Source: Bacteroidota bacterium
GTDB taxonomy: Bacteria > Bacteroidota > Bacteroidia > Chitinophagales > Chitinophagaceae
Reading direction: 5' to 3'
NCBI GenBank assembly: GCA_947457085.1
Contig: CANGUS010000008.1
Location: 1-16,406 of the forward strand
Length of the DNA stretch: 16,406 bases
Under the pieces are notes generated by a model. The model was not told the origin of the DNA. It worked only from the letters and a program-made list of their open reading frames with translations, and did not search any database. Positions within the stretch are counted from its first letter, which is position 1. The number at the start of each line of letters is the position of its first letter. A program made the position numbers and the translations under genes. Below, one piece after another: positions 1 to 8,197 of this stretch.

Positions 1-1
1 A

Positions 2-808
2 ATTTTACCACAAGGTGACGTAAAATACAAAGTCTATATTATTGATGAGGTTCATATGTTATCTCCTCAAGCTTTCAATGCTTTTTTGAAAACATTAGAG
101 GAGCCACCATCATATGCAATATTTATTTTAGCGACTACCGAGAAGCATAAAATTTTACCAACGATTTTATCTCGTTGTCAAATATTTGATTTTAATCGAA
201 TTACTACAAAAGATACGGTTGAACATTTGCAAGAAATTTGTGTAAAAGAAAACATCGAATCTGAAAAAGATGCCTTGCATTTAATTGCCCAAAAAAGCGA
301 AGGTTGTATGCGTGATGCATTGTCTATCATGGATAAAATTGCAAGTTTTAGTAATGATAAAATTACCTACACATCAACTGTTGAAAATTTAAATATTTTA
401 GATTACGATTATTATTTTAAATTGATAGAATCACTCATGATGCAAGACATGGTGGGTGTGATGTTGTTGTTTGATGAAATTAATAATAAAGGTTTTGAAG
501 GCGATATGTTTTTAAATGGTTTGACAGAGCATTTCAGAAATTTACTAATGTGTAAAGATGCTAGAGTAGCTAAACTAATGGACTTGCCCGATAATATTAA
601 AGCAAAATACTACACGCAAGCAAACCAAGTGAGTAATGCTTACATCATCAATGGAATTTCGATTACCAACCAATCTGAAATTGGTTTTAAACAATCTCGC
701 AATAAACGTTTACATGTAGAATTGGCATTAATAAAATTAAATTATTTAAGCAATGCCATTCAAGTTTTGAGCGACGAAGATGGTTCGCTTTTAAAAAAAA
801 AATCTTAA
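2..808 (+). CDS. dnaX: DNA polymerase III subunit gamma/tau, zero-frame part (5' end missing)
   Basis: This is the clamp-loader ATPase of the replisome, which loads the beta clamp on DNA. The gene enters from the left edge: the frame is open from base 2, so the ATG at 56 is internal, and the P-loop lies outside the window. Visible are the Walker B/DExx region (VYIIDEVHMLS), the following FNAFLKTLEEPP block, and the sensor-1 and arginine-finger region (ILATTEKHKILPTILSRC), then the AAA+ lid (KSEGCMRDALSIMDKI) and the helical collar domain. The frame ends LLKKKS-stop at 806-808, immediately after ten A, which gives a short gamma-like product. The tau C-terminal domain continues in the -1 frame (802-1440). 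Domain identity is certain. Whether the stop is used physiologically or is a sequencing artefact cannot be told from here. Confidence 0.95.
   Translation: MLPQGDVKYKVYIIDEVHMLSPQAFNAFLKTLEEPPSYAIFILATTEKHKILPTILSRCQIFDFNRITTKDTVEHLQEICVKENIESEKDALHLIAQKSEGCMRDALSIMDKIASFSNDKITYTSTVENLNILDYDYYFKLIESLMMQDMVGVMLLFDEINNKGFEGDMFLNGLTEHFRNLLMCKDARVAKLMDLPDNIKAKYYTQANQVSNAYIINGISITNQSEIGFKQSRNKRLHVELALIKLNYLSNAIQVLSDEDGSLLKKKS
788..808 (+). other. Putative dnaX recoding site: A10 slippery run followed by a stop
   Basis: In zero frame the codons read CTT TTA AAA AAA AAA TCT TAA. The A run is 793-802. A slip of -1 on AAA codons, or RNA polymerase adding one A, puts the ribosome into the open tau frame. 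The site lies where gamma and tau diverge in other bacteria: E. coli dnaX uses -1 ribosomal frameshifting on A AAA AAG, and Thermus dnaX uses transcriptional slippage on a run of A. Downstream I see only a weak hairpin (TCTT-AATT-GAGA at 803-814, with one U-G pair), so slippage on the homopolymer is at least as likely as a structured ribosomal shift. Confidence 0.6.
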
Positions 809-1440
809 TTGAGATTGAGACCATCATTCGAAGGGGTAAAAATATATTACCTACTGAATTGAAAAATGTAATTCCTATTTTAGAAGAGGTAAAAGTAATA
901 ACTCCCCTTCCAACTATTGTAGAAGAACCTACAATTACACAAAATTTACCACTGCAATCCTCTGTAGAAATTCCTAAACCGAGAGAAACTCACAATGTGT
1001 CACTAAGTGGTTTAAGTAGTTTAAAAAATACGATTAAAGAACAATTAGCCAATCAAGTTAGTAAAGAAAAAATTCAACCAACACAAGAAAATATTCAACC
1101 TTTATGGCTGGAGTTGGTAGATATTATGTTTGCCAAAAAAGTAATTTCAAAAAATATGTTGTTAGAGAGTGAATTTGTTTTCACTGACAATCATATTGAA
1201 GTGCAAGCTAATCTTTCGGTATATGATTATTTAACTGCAGAGCGGTTAACACTATTAGATTGGTTTAAACGTAAATATCAGAATGAGGCTATGAATGTGA
1301 TTATTACAGAAAAAGCAATTACTGAAAAGGATGCAGACAATACTATTTTAAGTACCCGTGAAATATTTGAATTAATGGCAGAACGAAATCCTTCATTGCG
1401 TTTATTGAAAGATAAACTGATGTTAGATTTTGAGATGTAA
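802..1440 (+). CDS. dnaX: DnaX tau-specific C-terminal region, in the -1 frame
   Basis: This is the continuation of dnaX in the -1 frame. From codon 802-804 the frame has no stop until TAA at 1438-1440, so a -1 shift (or one extra A in the mRNA) at the A run joins it to the upstream part. It encodes a Pro/Glu/Thr-rich linker (about residues 20-100 of this segment), then a folded domain beginning near LWLELVDIMF. It ends in the pattern ILSTREIFELMAERNPSLR followed by KDKLMLDFEM. From memory, Bacteroidota DnaX proteins end in a very similar STREK..LAEKNP.L..L...L.LE pattern. A separate gene could only start at TTG 859, with no ribosome-binding or promoter signal, so I read this as the tau extension. 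The stop lies 2 bases from the stop of the convergent membrane-protein gene. Confidence 0.85.
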   Translation: MLIEIETIIRRGKNILPTELKNVIPILEEVKVITPLPTIVEEPTITQNLPLQSSVEIPKPRETHNVSLSGLSSLKNTIKEQLANQVSKEKIQPTQENIQPLWLELVDIMFAKKVISKNMLLESEFVFTDNHIEVQANLSVYDYLTAERLTLLDWFKRKYQNEAMNVIITEKAITEKDADNTILSTREIFELMAERNPSLRLLKDKLMLDFEM

Positions 1441-1442
1441 AA

Positions 1443-3038
1443 TTATTTCCTCTTGTAAACTACCACATATTGATTTTCACTTTCAAACACTTTAGTGAAA
1501 TTGGATTCAATAATTTTCAGTGTAGAATCAATACAGGATTCCTTTCTGTAATCAATGTTCCAATTTTGGAATAAAACATAATCAATATTTTGATGGGTGT
1601 TTTTTTCATATAAATGATAATCGCCACATGGAGGATAAGTACCTGGCAACATTGTTTTTAGGGTTTCCCTTGGATTTTTATTAGGTCGCCAATTTACTGG
1701 AAAATAATAAATTTCGGCTTCGTAATTCATCAACATAATTAAATGTTTATTTTTTTCAGCACCTAAAAAATCAGTGAAATGAATAAATGATCCATCAATT
1801 TGAAAGAGACTATCGCCCGATTTCAAGGTTTGCCAATCATTAAAATGTAAATTCAAAACCACACTTTTGTCATGAATGAAGTTACCTGCTTGCATCATTT
1901 CTTTTCCTATTGTATTTGCCCTCATTACATAAGGAAAACGAATGACTAAAAACGTAGTAGAAATCAGCATCGAAACAACAATAAAAAGCTGTTTGCTTTT
2001 TGCATTCCATTGTTTTGTAGCAAAAAATAAAATCAACAATATGGGAGGTAAAGAAGCTAATCGAATATCGATAGAACCTGCACCACCAATGCTGTGTGGG
2101 CAGGTTAAATAGGCATAAAAAAGATAAAGTCCAAAAACGAGAAATACATAGCCCAACATTGAATGAATGTTCTTTTTTTGTCTCTGAGAAATAAAGAAAA
2201 GGATTAAATAAATCAATAACAAAATCCCAACGGCCATTGCAGGATATTGTTCAATGTTTCGAGTACTTTTTGACGTATAAAATTGTAGAAAATGAATTAA
2301 TTTTTCAGATAAAGTCCATTCATGTGGTACCGTTTCAAATCCTTTTTTTACAATAAATGCAAACATCAATATGATTATTGGCATCAATAGCAATATCAAT
2401 TTTGAAAAAGAATTGAGCAGTTTTTTAAAATCAAAAGGAATGATAAATTTAAAATTGTCGGTCAACCAAATGAGCCCAATCAGTATCATAGCATAAATCG
2501 TTGGCATGCCATGTGTGAACGACATGAGCAGTAGCAAAATACAAAGATTCAATTGTTGTATTGGACTTTGAACCTCATTTCTATGATTGATATAATATCC
2601 TACTGTCCAAAATAAGAACGCCAATGCCAAAACATAATTATAAAATCCTTGTTGAAAAGGGAGGGAAAATAAAAAGGGAAAAAACAGAAAACTTAAAAAT
2701 GTATTTTCAGTATTTATTGATTTTATTAAATAACGAAAACCATATGCAAACGTAAGCACATAAACAATTTGAAATAATTTATCAGCTAACCAAGCAGGAA
2801 AAATTTGCAAAAAAAATCCAATCAGTAAGTGACTCATCCAATTGGGATCAAGGCCTCTATTGATTTGATAAAATGTTTTGTAAAATGCTCGTTCGTCTCC
2901 AAATAGATAATCAAATAACACTTTAGCATTATACACATGGCTTGCGCCATCTCCGGTTATATAAAATTTCGGAATGATGATGATACTCAATGCCATAATC
3001 ACCAACAAATGAAAAAGTTGTTTTTCTAATTTCAACAT
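1443..3038 (-). CDS. Multi-pass membrane protein, possible GT-C type glycosyltransferase
   Basis: This is a very hydrophobic protein of about 531 residues with roughly ten or more membrane helices; a short hydrophilic segment lies at the C-terminus. The first extracytoplasmic loop, right after helix 1, carries GDGASHVYNAK (Asp30 and His34). GT-C glycosyltransferases, which use polyprenyl-phosphate sugars, have a catalytic acidic residue in exactly this loop, so a role in cell-surface glycosylation is a reasonable inference, but no family was identified. I chose ATG 3038. The frame extends to a TTG at 3086, but a TATCTTTAC box, close to the Bacteroidota -7 consensus, lies just upstream of 3038, between the two starts. 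The gene is 80 bp downstream of the helicase stop and converges on dnaX with a 2-bp gap and no obvious terminator. Confidence 0.7.
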   Translation of the reverse strand: MLKLEKQLFHLLVIMALSIIIIPKFYITGDGASHVYNAKVLFDYLFGDERAFYKTFYQINRGLDPNWMSHLLIGFFLQIFPAWLADKLFQIVYVLTFAYGFRYLIKSINTENTFLSFLFFPFLFSLPFQQGFYNYVLALAFLFWTVGYYINHRNEVQSPIQQLNLCILLLLMSFTHGMPTIYAMILIGLIWLTDNFKFIIPFDFKKLLNSFSKLILLLMPIIILMFAFIVKKGFETVPHEWTLSEKLIHFLQFYTSKSTRNIEQYPAMAVGILLLIYLILFFISQRQKKNIHSMLGYVFLVFGLYLFYAYLTCPHSIGGAGSIDIRLASLPPILLILFFATKQWNAKSKQLFIVVSMLISTTFLVIRFPYVMRANTIGKEMMQAGNFIHDKSVVLNLHFNDWQTLKSGDSLFQIDGSFIHFTDFLGAEKNKHLIMLMNYEAEIYYFPVNWRPNKNPRETLKTMLPGTYPPCGDYHLYEKNTHQNIDYVLFQNWNIDYRKESCIDSTLKIIESNFTKVFESENQYVVVYKRK

Positions 3039-3118
3039 GAAGTAAAGATAATTTTTAATAGGAAATGTTGCGTTGTTTATCTTCAAATTATTGAACGATG
3101 AGTGGGTTGATATGTAAT

Positions 3119-5338
3119 TTATTTCTTTGGCAAAGGAGGTAATTTTCCAATCAATGAAATTTCCTTTTTAAATAGTAAATAGTTCACTGCCATTCTTAAT
3201 TGCCCATAACTGAATTCATCATTCAATTTTTCTTTAATGACTTTGGTTGTAGCATCGGTAGATGATTCGTATGTTTCTTTTATTTTTTGAATTTGAGCAG
3301 GATTTAAAAAGGTTTCTATTCCTAATTCTCCAGTAAGTATATATTCACACAAATGCCCTTCAATAGTGCTTTTAGCTAATTTTCTTAATTCAGCAATTTC
3401 ATCAATTGTTTTCCCCCCTTGATAATAAATTAAGGAATCTTTGGAGCTATCGCCTTTTTTTATTTTGGGCGGAACGATAATTTTAACAGCTTCTTCTTTG
3501 GTATAGGGTTTTAAATTTTTTGCGATCAACTCTCCATTAAAACTGGCTTTTTGTAATTCATTTATTTTATGCCACCAAATCATATCTATTTCTTGTACTT
3601 TGGCGAAATAGGTTCGCATTCTTGATCTGTTTTGCAGGCCTTCTAAAAATTTACTCAAAGGCATTATTAAATCATCATAAATAATTCTAGTAAAATATGC
3701 TATGGCTTTTTCCATTCGTTGCAACAATTTAGTTGCATTATCGCTTATCAACATGTCATTCATTAAAGCTTGCAGCTCTGACTGAAATTTTTGACTAATT
3801 TCTTTTTGCTCTTTTGTTTTATTGATGATGGATTTGCAAAATGCGGAAGCTTCGCTTTTATCTGTAATTGCTGTCACGGCAATAGTTTCATCATGTAGCT
3901 CTTGTGCTGCATCTATCATTTTTGTCCATTGAAACAAGCGTTGCAAACGTTCTACTTGAAATAATTTCCGATCCTCATTTAATTGTCGTTCTAATTCATC
4001 TTCTTGCAATTCATTTCGTCCAAATTCATTGATACGTTCATCACTGTGAATAGATATTGCGGTAATCGGTGAATGTAAAACCAAGCCTTCTAAGGAAGTA
4101 CATCTACTCAAAGCCACATAAACTTGCCCTGCTGCGAAAGAATACCCTGCATCAATGATGGCTTTTTCAAACGTTAAACCTTGGCTTTTATGAATGGTAA
4201 TGGCCCAGGCTAAACGCAAAGGATATTGTATAAATTGTCCTAATATTTTTTCTTCAATTTCATTTTTTTCCGTGTTGAGTTCATAGCTTACATTGTCCCA
4301 TGTTTCTTTTTCCAGCACCAATAATTCGCCAGTTTCAGGAAATTGTACGGTTATTTCATCGTCTTTTATTTTATGTATGACAACTATTTTTCCATTGTAA
4401 TATTTTTTTTCAGGGCTGCTATCATTTTTTATAAACATGACTTGTGCGCCTTCTTTTAAACGCAAAATCATTTCGGTTGGCAATTGTTTTTCGCCAAAAT
4501 CATTTTTTATTTCACCTTTAAATTCATGCATCCGAGCATTTAATATATTGAGCTCATGTTCATTTATTTTATCTGCTTTAAAGTTGTGCGAGGTAAGGGT
4601 GATGTATTGATTGGCTTCGCCTTTAAAGTTCGGTTTATATCGCTCATTTAATAATTCATAATCATCAAATTCTAAGCGATTATGGCGTACTTTATTTAAT
4701 AAATCAATAAACGTTTCTTCTGTTTGCCTGTATATTTTTTTTAATTCTACAAACAAGGGTTTAGTTTGTTCAAAAACCTTAGCATGAAAAAAAAAGGGAC
4801 TTATATAATGTTGATCAAATAGGTCTTTGTCATTGTCTGTTACCACAGGAGGCAACTGGTAAAGGTCTCCTATAAATAACATTTGCACTCCACCAAACGG
4901 ACGTTGGTTTCGTCTGAAAGAGCGTAAAATAGTGTCAATGGCATCTAACATATCTGCACGAAGCATGCTGACCTCATCAATAATTAAAAGTTGTAATTCC
5001 TCTAATAATTTTCGTTTTTGACTATTAAAACGAATATTTTTCAATAAGGTATTTTTATCAACTACGTTGGCATTCATTCCGAAACCAGTAGGTGCATTGG
5101 GTATAAAAGGGTTAAAAGGCAACTGAAAAAAAGAATGCATCGTTACGCCACCTGCATTAATAGCTGCGACGCCTGTAGGAGCAACCACTACCAAGTTTTT
5201 TTCACAATTCATTTTTACATAGCGCAAAAAAGTTGTTTTACCTGTACCGGCTTTACCAGTCAGGTATATATGCGAATTGGTATCATTCACAAAACCATAA
5301 GCTAACTTAAATATTTTGTTTTGATTGTCTGTTGTCAT
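3119..5338 (-). CDS. PIF1-like superfamily 1B helicase with C-terminal helix-turn-helix domain
   Basis: A 739-residue ATP-dependent DNA helicase, predicted 5'-3' by family. Motifs in order: Walker A GKAGTGKT (28-35), motif Ia APTGVAA (53-59), Walker B LLIIDEVSM (117-125), motif III GDLYQLPPV (157-165), motif V-like TIHKSQGLTF (381-390), and motif VI VYVALSRCTSLEGL (406-419) with Arg412 as likely arginine finger. A helical, charged region follows (about 440-620). The C-terminus (about 641-735) has a helix-turn-helix pattern, GGKTIDEIAELR then LAKSTIEGHL, like the HTH module found at the end of some bacterial RecQ and PIF1 proteins. The family resolves G-quadruplexes, R-loops and stalled forks; the specific role here is unknown. 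The ATG at 5338 is preceded by a TACATTTG -7 box. The gene lies downstream of ssb, separated by a terminator. Confidence 0.9.
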   Translation of the reverse strand: MTTDNQNKIFKLAYGFVNDTNSHIYLTGKAGTGKTTFLRYVKMNCEKNLVVVAPTGVAAINAGGVTMHSFFQLPFNPFIPNAPTGFGMNANVVDKNTLLKNIRFNSQKRKLLEELQLLIIDEVSMLRADMLDAIDTILRSFRRNQRPFGGVQMLFIGDLYQLPPVVTDNDKDLFDQHYISPFFFHAKVFEQTKPLFVELKKIYRQTEETFIDLLNKVRHNRLEFDDYELLNERYKPNFKGEANQYITLTSHNFKADKINEHELNILNARMHEFKGEIKNDFGEKQLPTEMILRLKEGAQVMFIKNDSSPEKKYYNGKIVVIHKIKDDEITVQFPETGELLVLEKETWDNVSYELNTEKNEIEEKILGQFIQYPLRLAWAITIHKSQGLTFEKAIIDAGYSFAAGQVYVALSRCTSLEGLVLHSPITAISIHSDERINEFGRNELQEDELERQLNEDRKLFQVERLQRLFQWTKMIDAAQELHDETIAVTAITDKSEASAFCKSIINKTKEQKEISQKFQSELQALMNDMLISDNATKLLQRMEKAIAYFTRIIYDDLIMPLSKFLEGLQNRSRMRTYFAKVQEIDMIWWHKINELQKASFNGELIAKNLKPYTKEEAVKIIVPPKIKKGDSSKDSLIYYQGGKTIDEIAELRKLAKSTIEGHLCEYILTGELGIETFLNPAQIQKIKETYESSTDATTKVIKEKLNDEFSYGQLRMAVNYLLFKKEISLIGKLPPLPKK

Positions 5339-5352
5339 TTTTTAAAGGCCTT

Positions 5353-5360
5353 CAAATGTA
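5353..5360 (-). promoter_or_regulatory. -7 promoter box (TACATTTG) of the helicase gene
   Basis: On the minus strand TACATTTG matches the Bacteroidota -7 consensus TAnnTTTG exactly and ends 14 bases before the helicase ATG, giving a very short leader. No TTG was found at the usual -33 spacing, so this is a half-match. Confidence 0.4.
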
Positions 5361-5430
5361 GGTAAAAGATGTCAGCTGTTAGGAAAATAGGATTGAAAAT
5401 TATAAGTATGAGCTATAGAAATGGTACATT

Positions 5431-5462
5431 AAAAAATAGGATTGAGTTTAAACCCAATCCTA
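5431..5462 (-). terminator. Intrinsic terminator downstream of ssb
   Basis: Read on the minus strand, an 8-bp perfect stem (TAGGATTG / CAATCCTA; 5437-5444 with 5455-5462), which can be extended inward through GTTTAAAC after one mismatch, is followed by six T (A run at 5431-5436 on the plus strand). It lies 33 bp after the ssb stop and uncouples ssb from the helicase gene. Confidence 0.85.
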
Positions 5463-5494
5463 ATTAGATATACTTCTCCTGTGGATAGAAAATT

Positions 5495-5848
5495 TTAACC
5501 CTGAATGGTACTTCCTTTTTTATCTAATAATAAAATTTCATTGACTACAATTTCGGTCGTATTTCTTTTAACTCCGTCTTTGTCAGTATAGTCCCTATAG
5601 TTCAATTTTCCTTCCACACAAATTTCACTTCCTTTGGTGGTATATTGTTCCAAAATTTCAGCCAATTTACCCCAAGCTACTATATTGTGCCATTGAGTTT
5701 CAGTAACTTTTTCATCTTGTAAGTTTTTATAGCTTTCGGAAGTGGCTAAACTCACTCGAGCTACTTTTTTACCATTATCAATGGTTTTTACTTCTGGATT
5801 TTTTCCTAAATGTCCAATTAATTGAACTTTGTTTTTTAATGCGTACAT
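5495..5848 (-). CDS. ssb: Single-stranded DNA-binding protein, short form without acidic tail
   Basis: A 117-residue protein that is almost entirely one OB fold: NKVQLIGHLGKNPEVK near the start, then RVSLATSESYKN, WHNIVAWGKLAEIL (conserved Trp/Trp), YTTKGSEICVEGKLNYRDY and TEIVVNEILLLDKK. It binds and protects single-stranded DNA. The protein stops at KKGSTIQG, so the flexible linker and acidic DDDIPF-like tip that recruits partner enzymes in housekeeping SSBs are absent. From memory, Bacteroidota often carry such short SSBs in addition to a longer one, so this may be an accessory copy. The gene is divergent from comEC, and in some bacteria a second SSB works in DNA uptake, but a competence role here is only suggested by position. 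A CATCTTTG box (5918-5925, minus) is a possible -7 element. Confidence 0.93.
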   Translation of the reverse strand: MYALKNKVQLIGHLGKNPEVKTIDNGKKVARVSLATSESYKNLQDEKVTETQWHNIVAWGKLAEILEQYTTKGSEICVEGKLNYRDYTDKDGVKRNTTEIVVNEILLLDKKGSTIQG

Positions 5849-5965
5849 GATTTTTTCTTTTAAGGTTTTAAAATTATTTTAATCAATTCTTCAAACGTCT
5901 TCGATAAATTGATAATGCAAAGATGTACTGATACAAAACCCTGAGCCGGTATTTAATTGTTTATA

Positions 5966-5993
5966 GTCGATTATAATCGTTTGTTGTCGATTA
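5966..5993. promoter_or_regulatory. Repeated GTCGATTA motif between ssb and comEC (possible operator)
   Basis: GTCGATTA occurs at 5966-5973 and again at 5986-5993, exactly 20 bp apart, or about two helical turns on the same face. A 12-bp perfect palindrome, CGATTATAATCG (5968-5979), overlaps the first copy, so three half-sites are present. The site lies in the 223-bp divergent intergenic region and could bind a regulator of either gene. No known regulator is assigned. Confidence 0.35.
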
Positions 5994-6071
5994 GTAGGTG
6001 ATTTTAAAAGAAATGAATGGATTTATTTTTCATTATTTAAAAAAGAATATATTTACGTATAAATCAATCCT

Positions 6072-8144
6072 ATGAATCCTACTTGGAAACAATCTCCGTT
6101 TCTACGTCTACTTCTGCCTATGATTTTAGGAATTGTCTCTTATGTTTGGATTCCTAAATTACTCATCTATCCGGCTTGTACGCTTGGTTTAATGAGTTTA
6201 GTTTTCATCATAAGTTTTCAATTTTTAAAAATAGGATCTCGATTCAAACTAAAAATAATTAGTGGTATTTTAATTCATACATTCATTATTTCAATTGGAT
6301 ATATATTACCGTATATAACCGCTATTGAAAATAAGAAAAATGGGTATCAATTAAAAAAAGATAACTATGAATATGCTCTTGTTCGCTTAAATTCAGCATT
6401 GGAAACAAAACCAAAAACCTACAAAGCCATTGTTGAAATTAAACAATTAATTGATCATAATAATTCCATTGAAACTCAAGGCGAGGCCATTATATATTTT
6501 CAAAAAAATGAAAAGAGCAAAAAGCTACAGGAAGGTGATTGGATTTTAGTTAAGCAAAAATTTCTACCTATAAAAAATACCAATAATCCGGGTTCATTTA
6601 ATTATGCCAATTATTGCCATCTAAGAAATATATATGAGTCTGCCTATGTAAGAGAGCATGAATTTCAATCTATCAATAAAAATACCGCGACAAGCACATC
6701 CCTTTTTAATTGTTGGAATTCCAATACCCGAAAAATATTAAATCAATATATTACCGATTCAAGCGCCAAAGGAATCGCAGAAGCATTGCTCATTGGCTAT
6801 CGCAAAAATGTAGATGATGAAACTTGGCAGTCGTACTCCAATACTGGTATTGTGCATGTTATCGCTATCTCTGGTATGCACATGGCGATGATTTATGGCA
6901 GTATGATTTGGTTGCTGTTTTGTATTCCATTTTTTAAACGAAAAAAAATCGGAGCCTATGTAATTGCCATTTTAACAATGTGGTTGTTTGCTTGTTTAAC
7001 CGGATTGCCACCCTCTGTCACTCGATCAGCCATCATGTTTACTTTTATAGGAATTGGTGAAATTATAGATAGAAAAATGTCTATATATAATAATTTAGCT
7101 GCATCCGCATTTTGTTTATTATGTTATAATCCATTTTGGTTATTGGATGTAGGTTTTCAATTATCCTATACTGCAGTTTTAAGCATATTGATATTTTTTG
7201 AAAAATGCTATCAACTAAAATATTTCTCAAATTATATTTTACATAAAATATGGTCCTTGATGGCTGGAACCTTATCAGCACAGGTGCTAACGCTTCCCAT
7301 TATTATTTATTATTTTCATCAATTTCCGTTACTTTTTTTAGTAAGTAATTTAATAGCCATTCCCATGACTGGTTTGATTTTATATGCCGAAATAGGTTTG
7401 ATTTTATTTTCATGGTTTACACCATTAGCAAAAATTCTGGGAGGGGTTATTTCAAAAAGTATTTTGTTTTTAAATTTCGTTGTTTTAAAAATGAGCGAAT
7501 TTTCATTTATTTCTTGGACAGCCATTCAAGTAAATGAGTGGCAAGTGATGTTGCTTTTTTTGTGTATTATTTTTTTAGGAGTTTACATATATTACAAAAA
7601 AGCCAATGCGCTCATTGCTTCTTTAATTGCTATGTGTGTGTTTTTAATAAGCACTCTTATTATTCGAAAAGAAAAATTACAACAACAAAAAATGATTGTT
7701 TATAGCCTACCCAAACAAAGTGCCTTGGGTTTTGTCAATGGCAATCAAATTTATTTTACCTATCATTCCACTTCCAAAGGCGATGATAAATTTACGTTTA
7801 CACCTAGTAAAATCTTTTTTCAAGCAAAAGAAACGGGTGGGCATTTTATACAAAAGGAAATTACCGAATCAATTCAATTGTATAGGATGTCTGGCAAAAA
7901 AATAGCCATTGTCAATTCTTTAAATATTTCAACTATCCAACCAATAGAAATAGATTATTTGATCATTGCTAAAAAATGCTTTGCTACCAAAGAGTGGATT
8001 AATCTGCATTTTAAAACAAACCAAATCATTGTTGACAATTCCATACCATCTTGGAAAATGAATGCATTCAAAGAAAATCTAAGAGGCATAAGCACTCCTA
8101 TTCATTATATTTCAGAGCAAGGGGCTTTTGTGGTTGATTTATAA
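6072..8144 (+). CDS. comEC: ComEC/Rec2 family DNA-uptake channel
   Basis: A 690-residue inner-membrane protein, the channel that carries single-stranded DNA into the cytoplasm during natural transformation. The N-terminus has several membrane helices followed by a soluble OB-like (DUF4131) region, about 95-200, with GEAIIYFQ and EGDWILVKQKF. The Competence domain (about 230-500) contains the family hallmark GIVHVIAISGMHMAMIYG (SGMH at 267-270), GLPPSVTRSAIM and the WLLDVGFQLSYTAVLSI block. The C-terminal 150 residues are soluble; they end IDYLIIAKK...GAFVVDL, at the place where a metallo-beta-lactamase domain sits in Bacillus-type ComEC, but the His-rich metal motifs are not there. A TATATTTA box at 6047-6054 is a possible -7 element 17 bp before the ATG. 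Uptake is inferred from family; no pilus or dprA genes are in view. Confidence 0.92.
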   Translation: MNPTWKQSPFLRLLLPMILGIVSYVWIPKLLIYPACTLGLMSLVFIISFQFLKIGSRFKLKIISGILIHTFIISIGYILPYITAIENKKNGYQLKKDNYEYALVRLNSALETKPKTYKAIVEIKQLIDHNNSIETQGEAIIYFQKNEKSKKLQEGDWILVKQKFLPIKNTNNPGSFNYANYCHLRNIYESAYVREHEFQSINKNTATSTSLFNCWNSNTRKILNQYITDSSAKGIAEALLIGYRKNVDDETWQSYSNTGIVHVIAISGMHMAMIYGSMIWLLFCIPFFKRKKIGAYVIAILTMWLFACLTGLPPSVTRSAIMFTFIGIGEIIDRKMSIYNNLAASAFCLLCYNPFWLLDVGFQLSYTAVLSILIFFEKCYQLKYFSNYILHKIWSLMAGTLSAQVLTLPIIIYYFHQFPLLFLVSNLIAIPMTGLILYAEIGLILFSWFTPLAKILGGVISKSILFLNFVVLKMSEFSFISWTAIQVNEWQVMLLFLCIIFLGVYIYYKKANALIASLIAMCVFLISTLIIRKEKLQQQKMIVYSLPKQSALGFVNGNQIYFTYHSTSKGDDKFTFTPSKIFFQAKETGGHFIQKEITESIQLYRMSGKKIAIVNSLNISTIQPIEIDYLIIAKKCFATKEWINLHFKTNQIIVDNSIPSWKMNAFKENLRGISTPIHYISEQGAFVVDL

Positions 8145-8197
8145 AGAGTCATATTTCATAACAAATTTTGTTCGTGTTATTTGAATAATTTAATTCA

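Noticed and set aside
859..1440. Independent hypothetical gene starting at TTG 859
   Set aside because: The frame is open back to the A10 run, the C-terminal pattern is that of DnaX, and no promoter or credible start exists at 859.
3039..3086. Longer N-terminus of the membrane protein from TTG 3086
   Set aside because: A -7-like TATCTTTAC box lies inside it, and ATG 3038 directly precedes the first membrane helix.
7081..7281. Antisense reading frame inside comEC (also 7319-7525)
   Set aside because: Shadow of a well-supported membrane-protein gene; composition and lack of signals give no support.
8160..8172. Palindrome AACAAATTTTGTT after comEC as a terminator
   Set aside because: Entirely A/T-rich arms with no T run after it; too weak to call.
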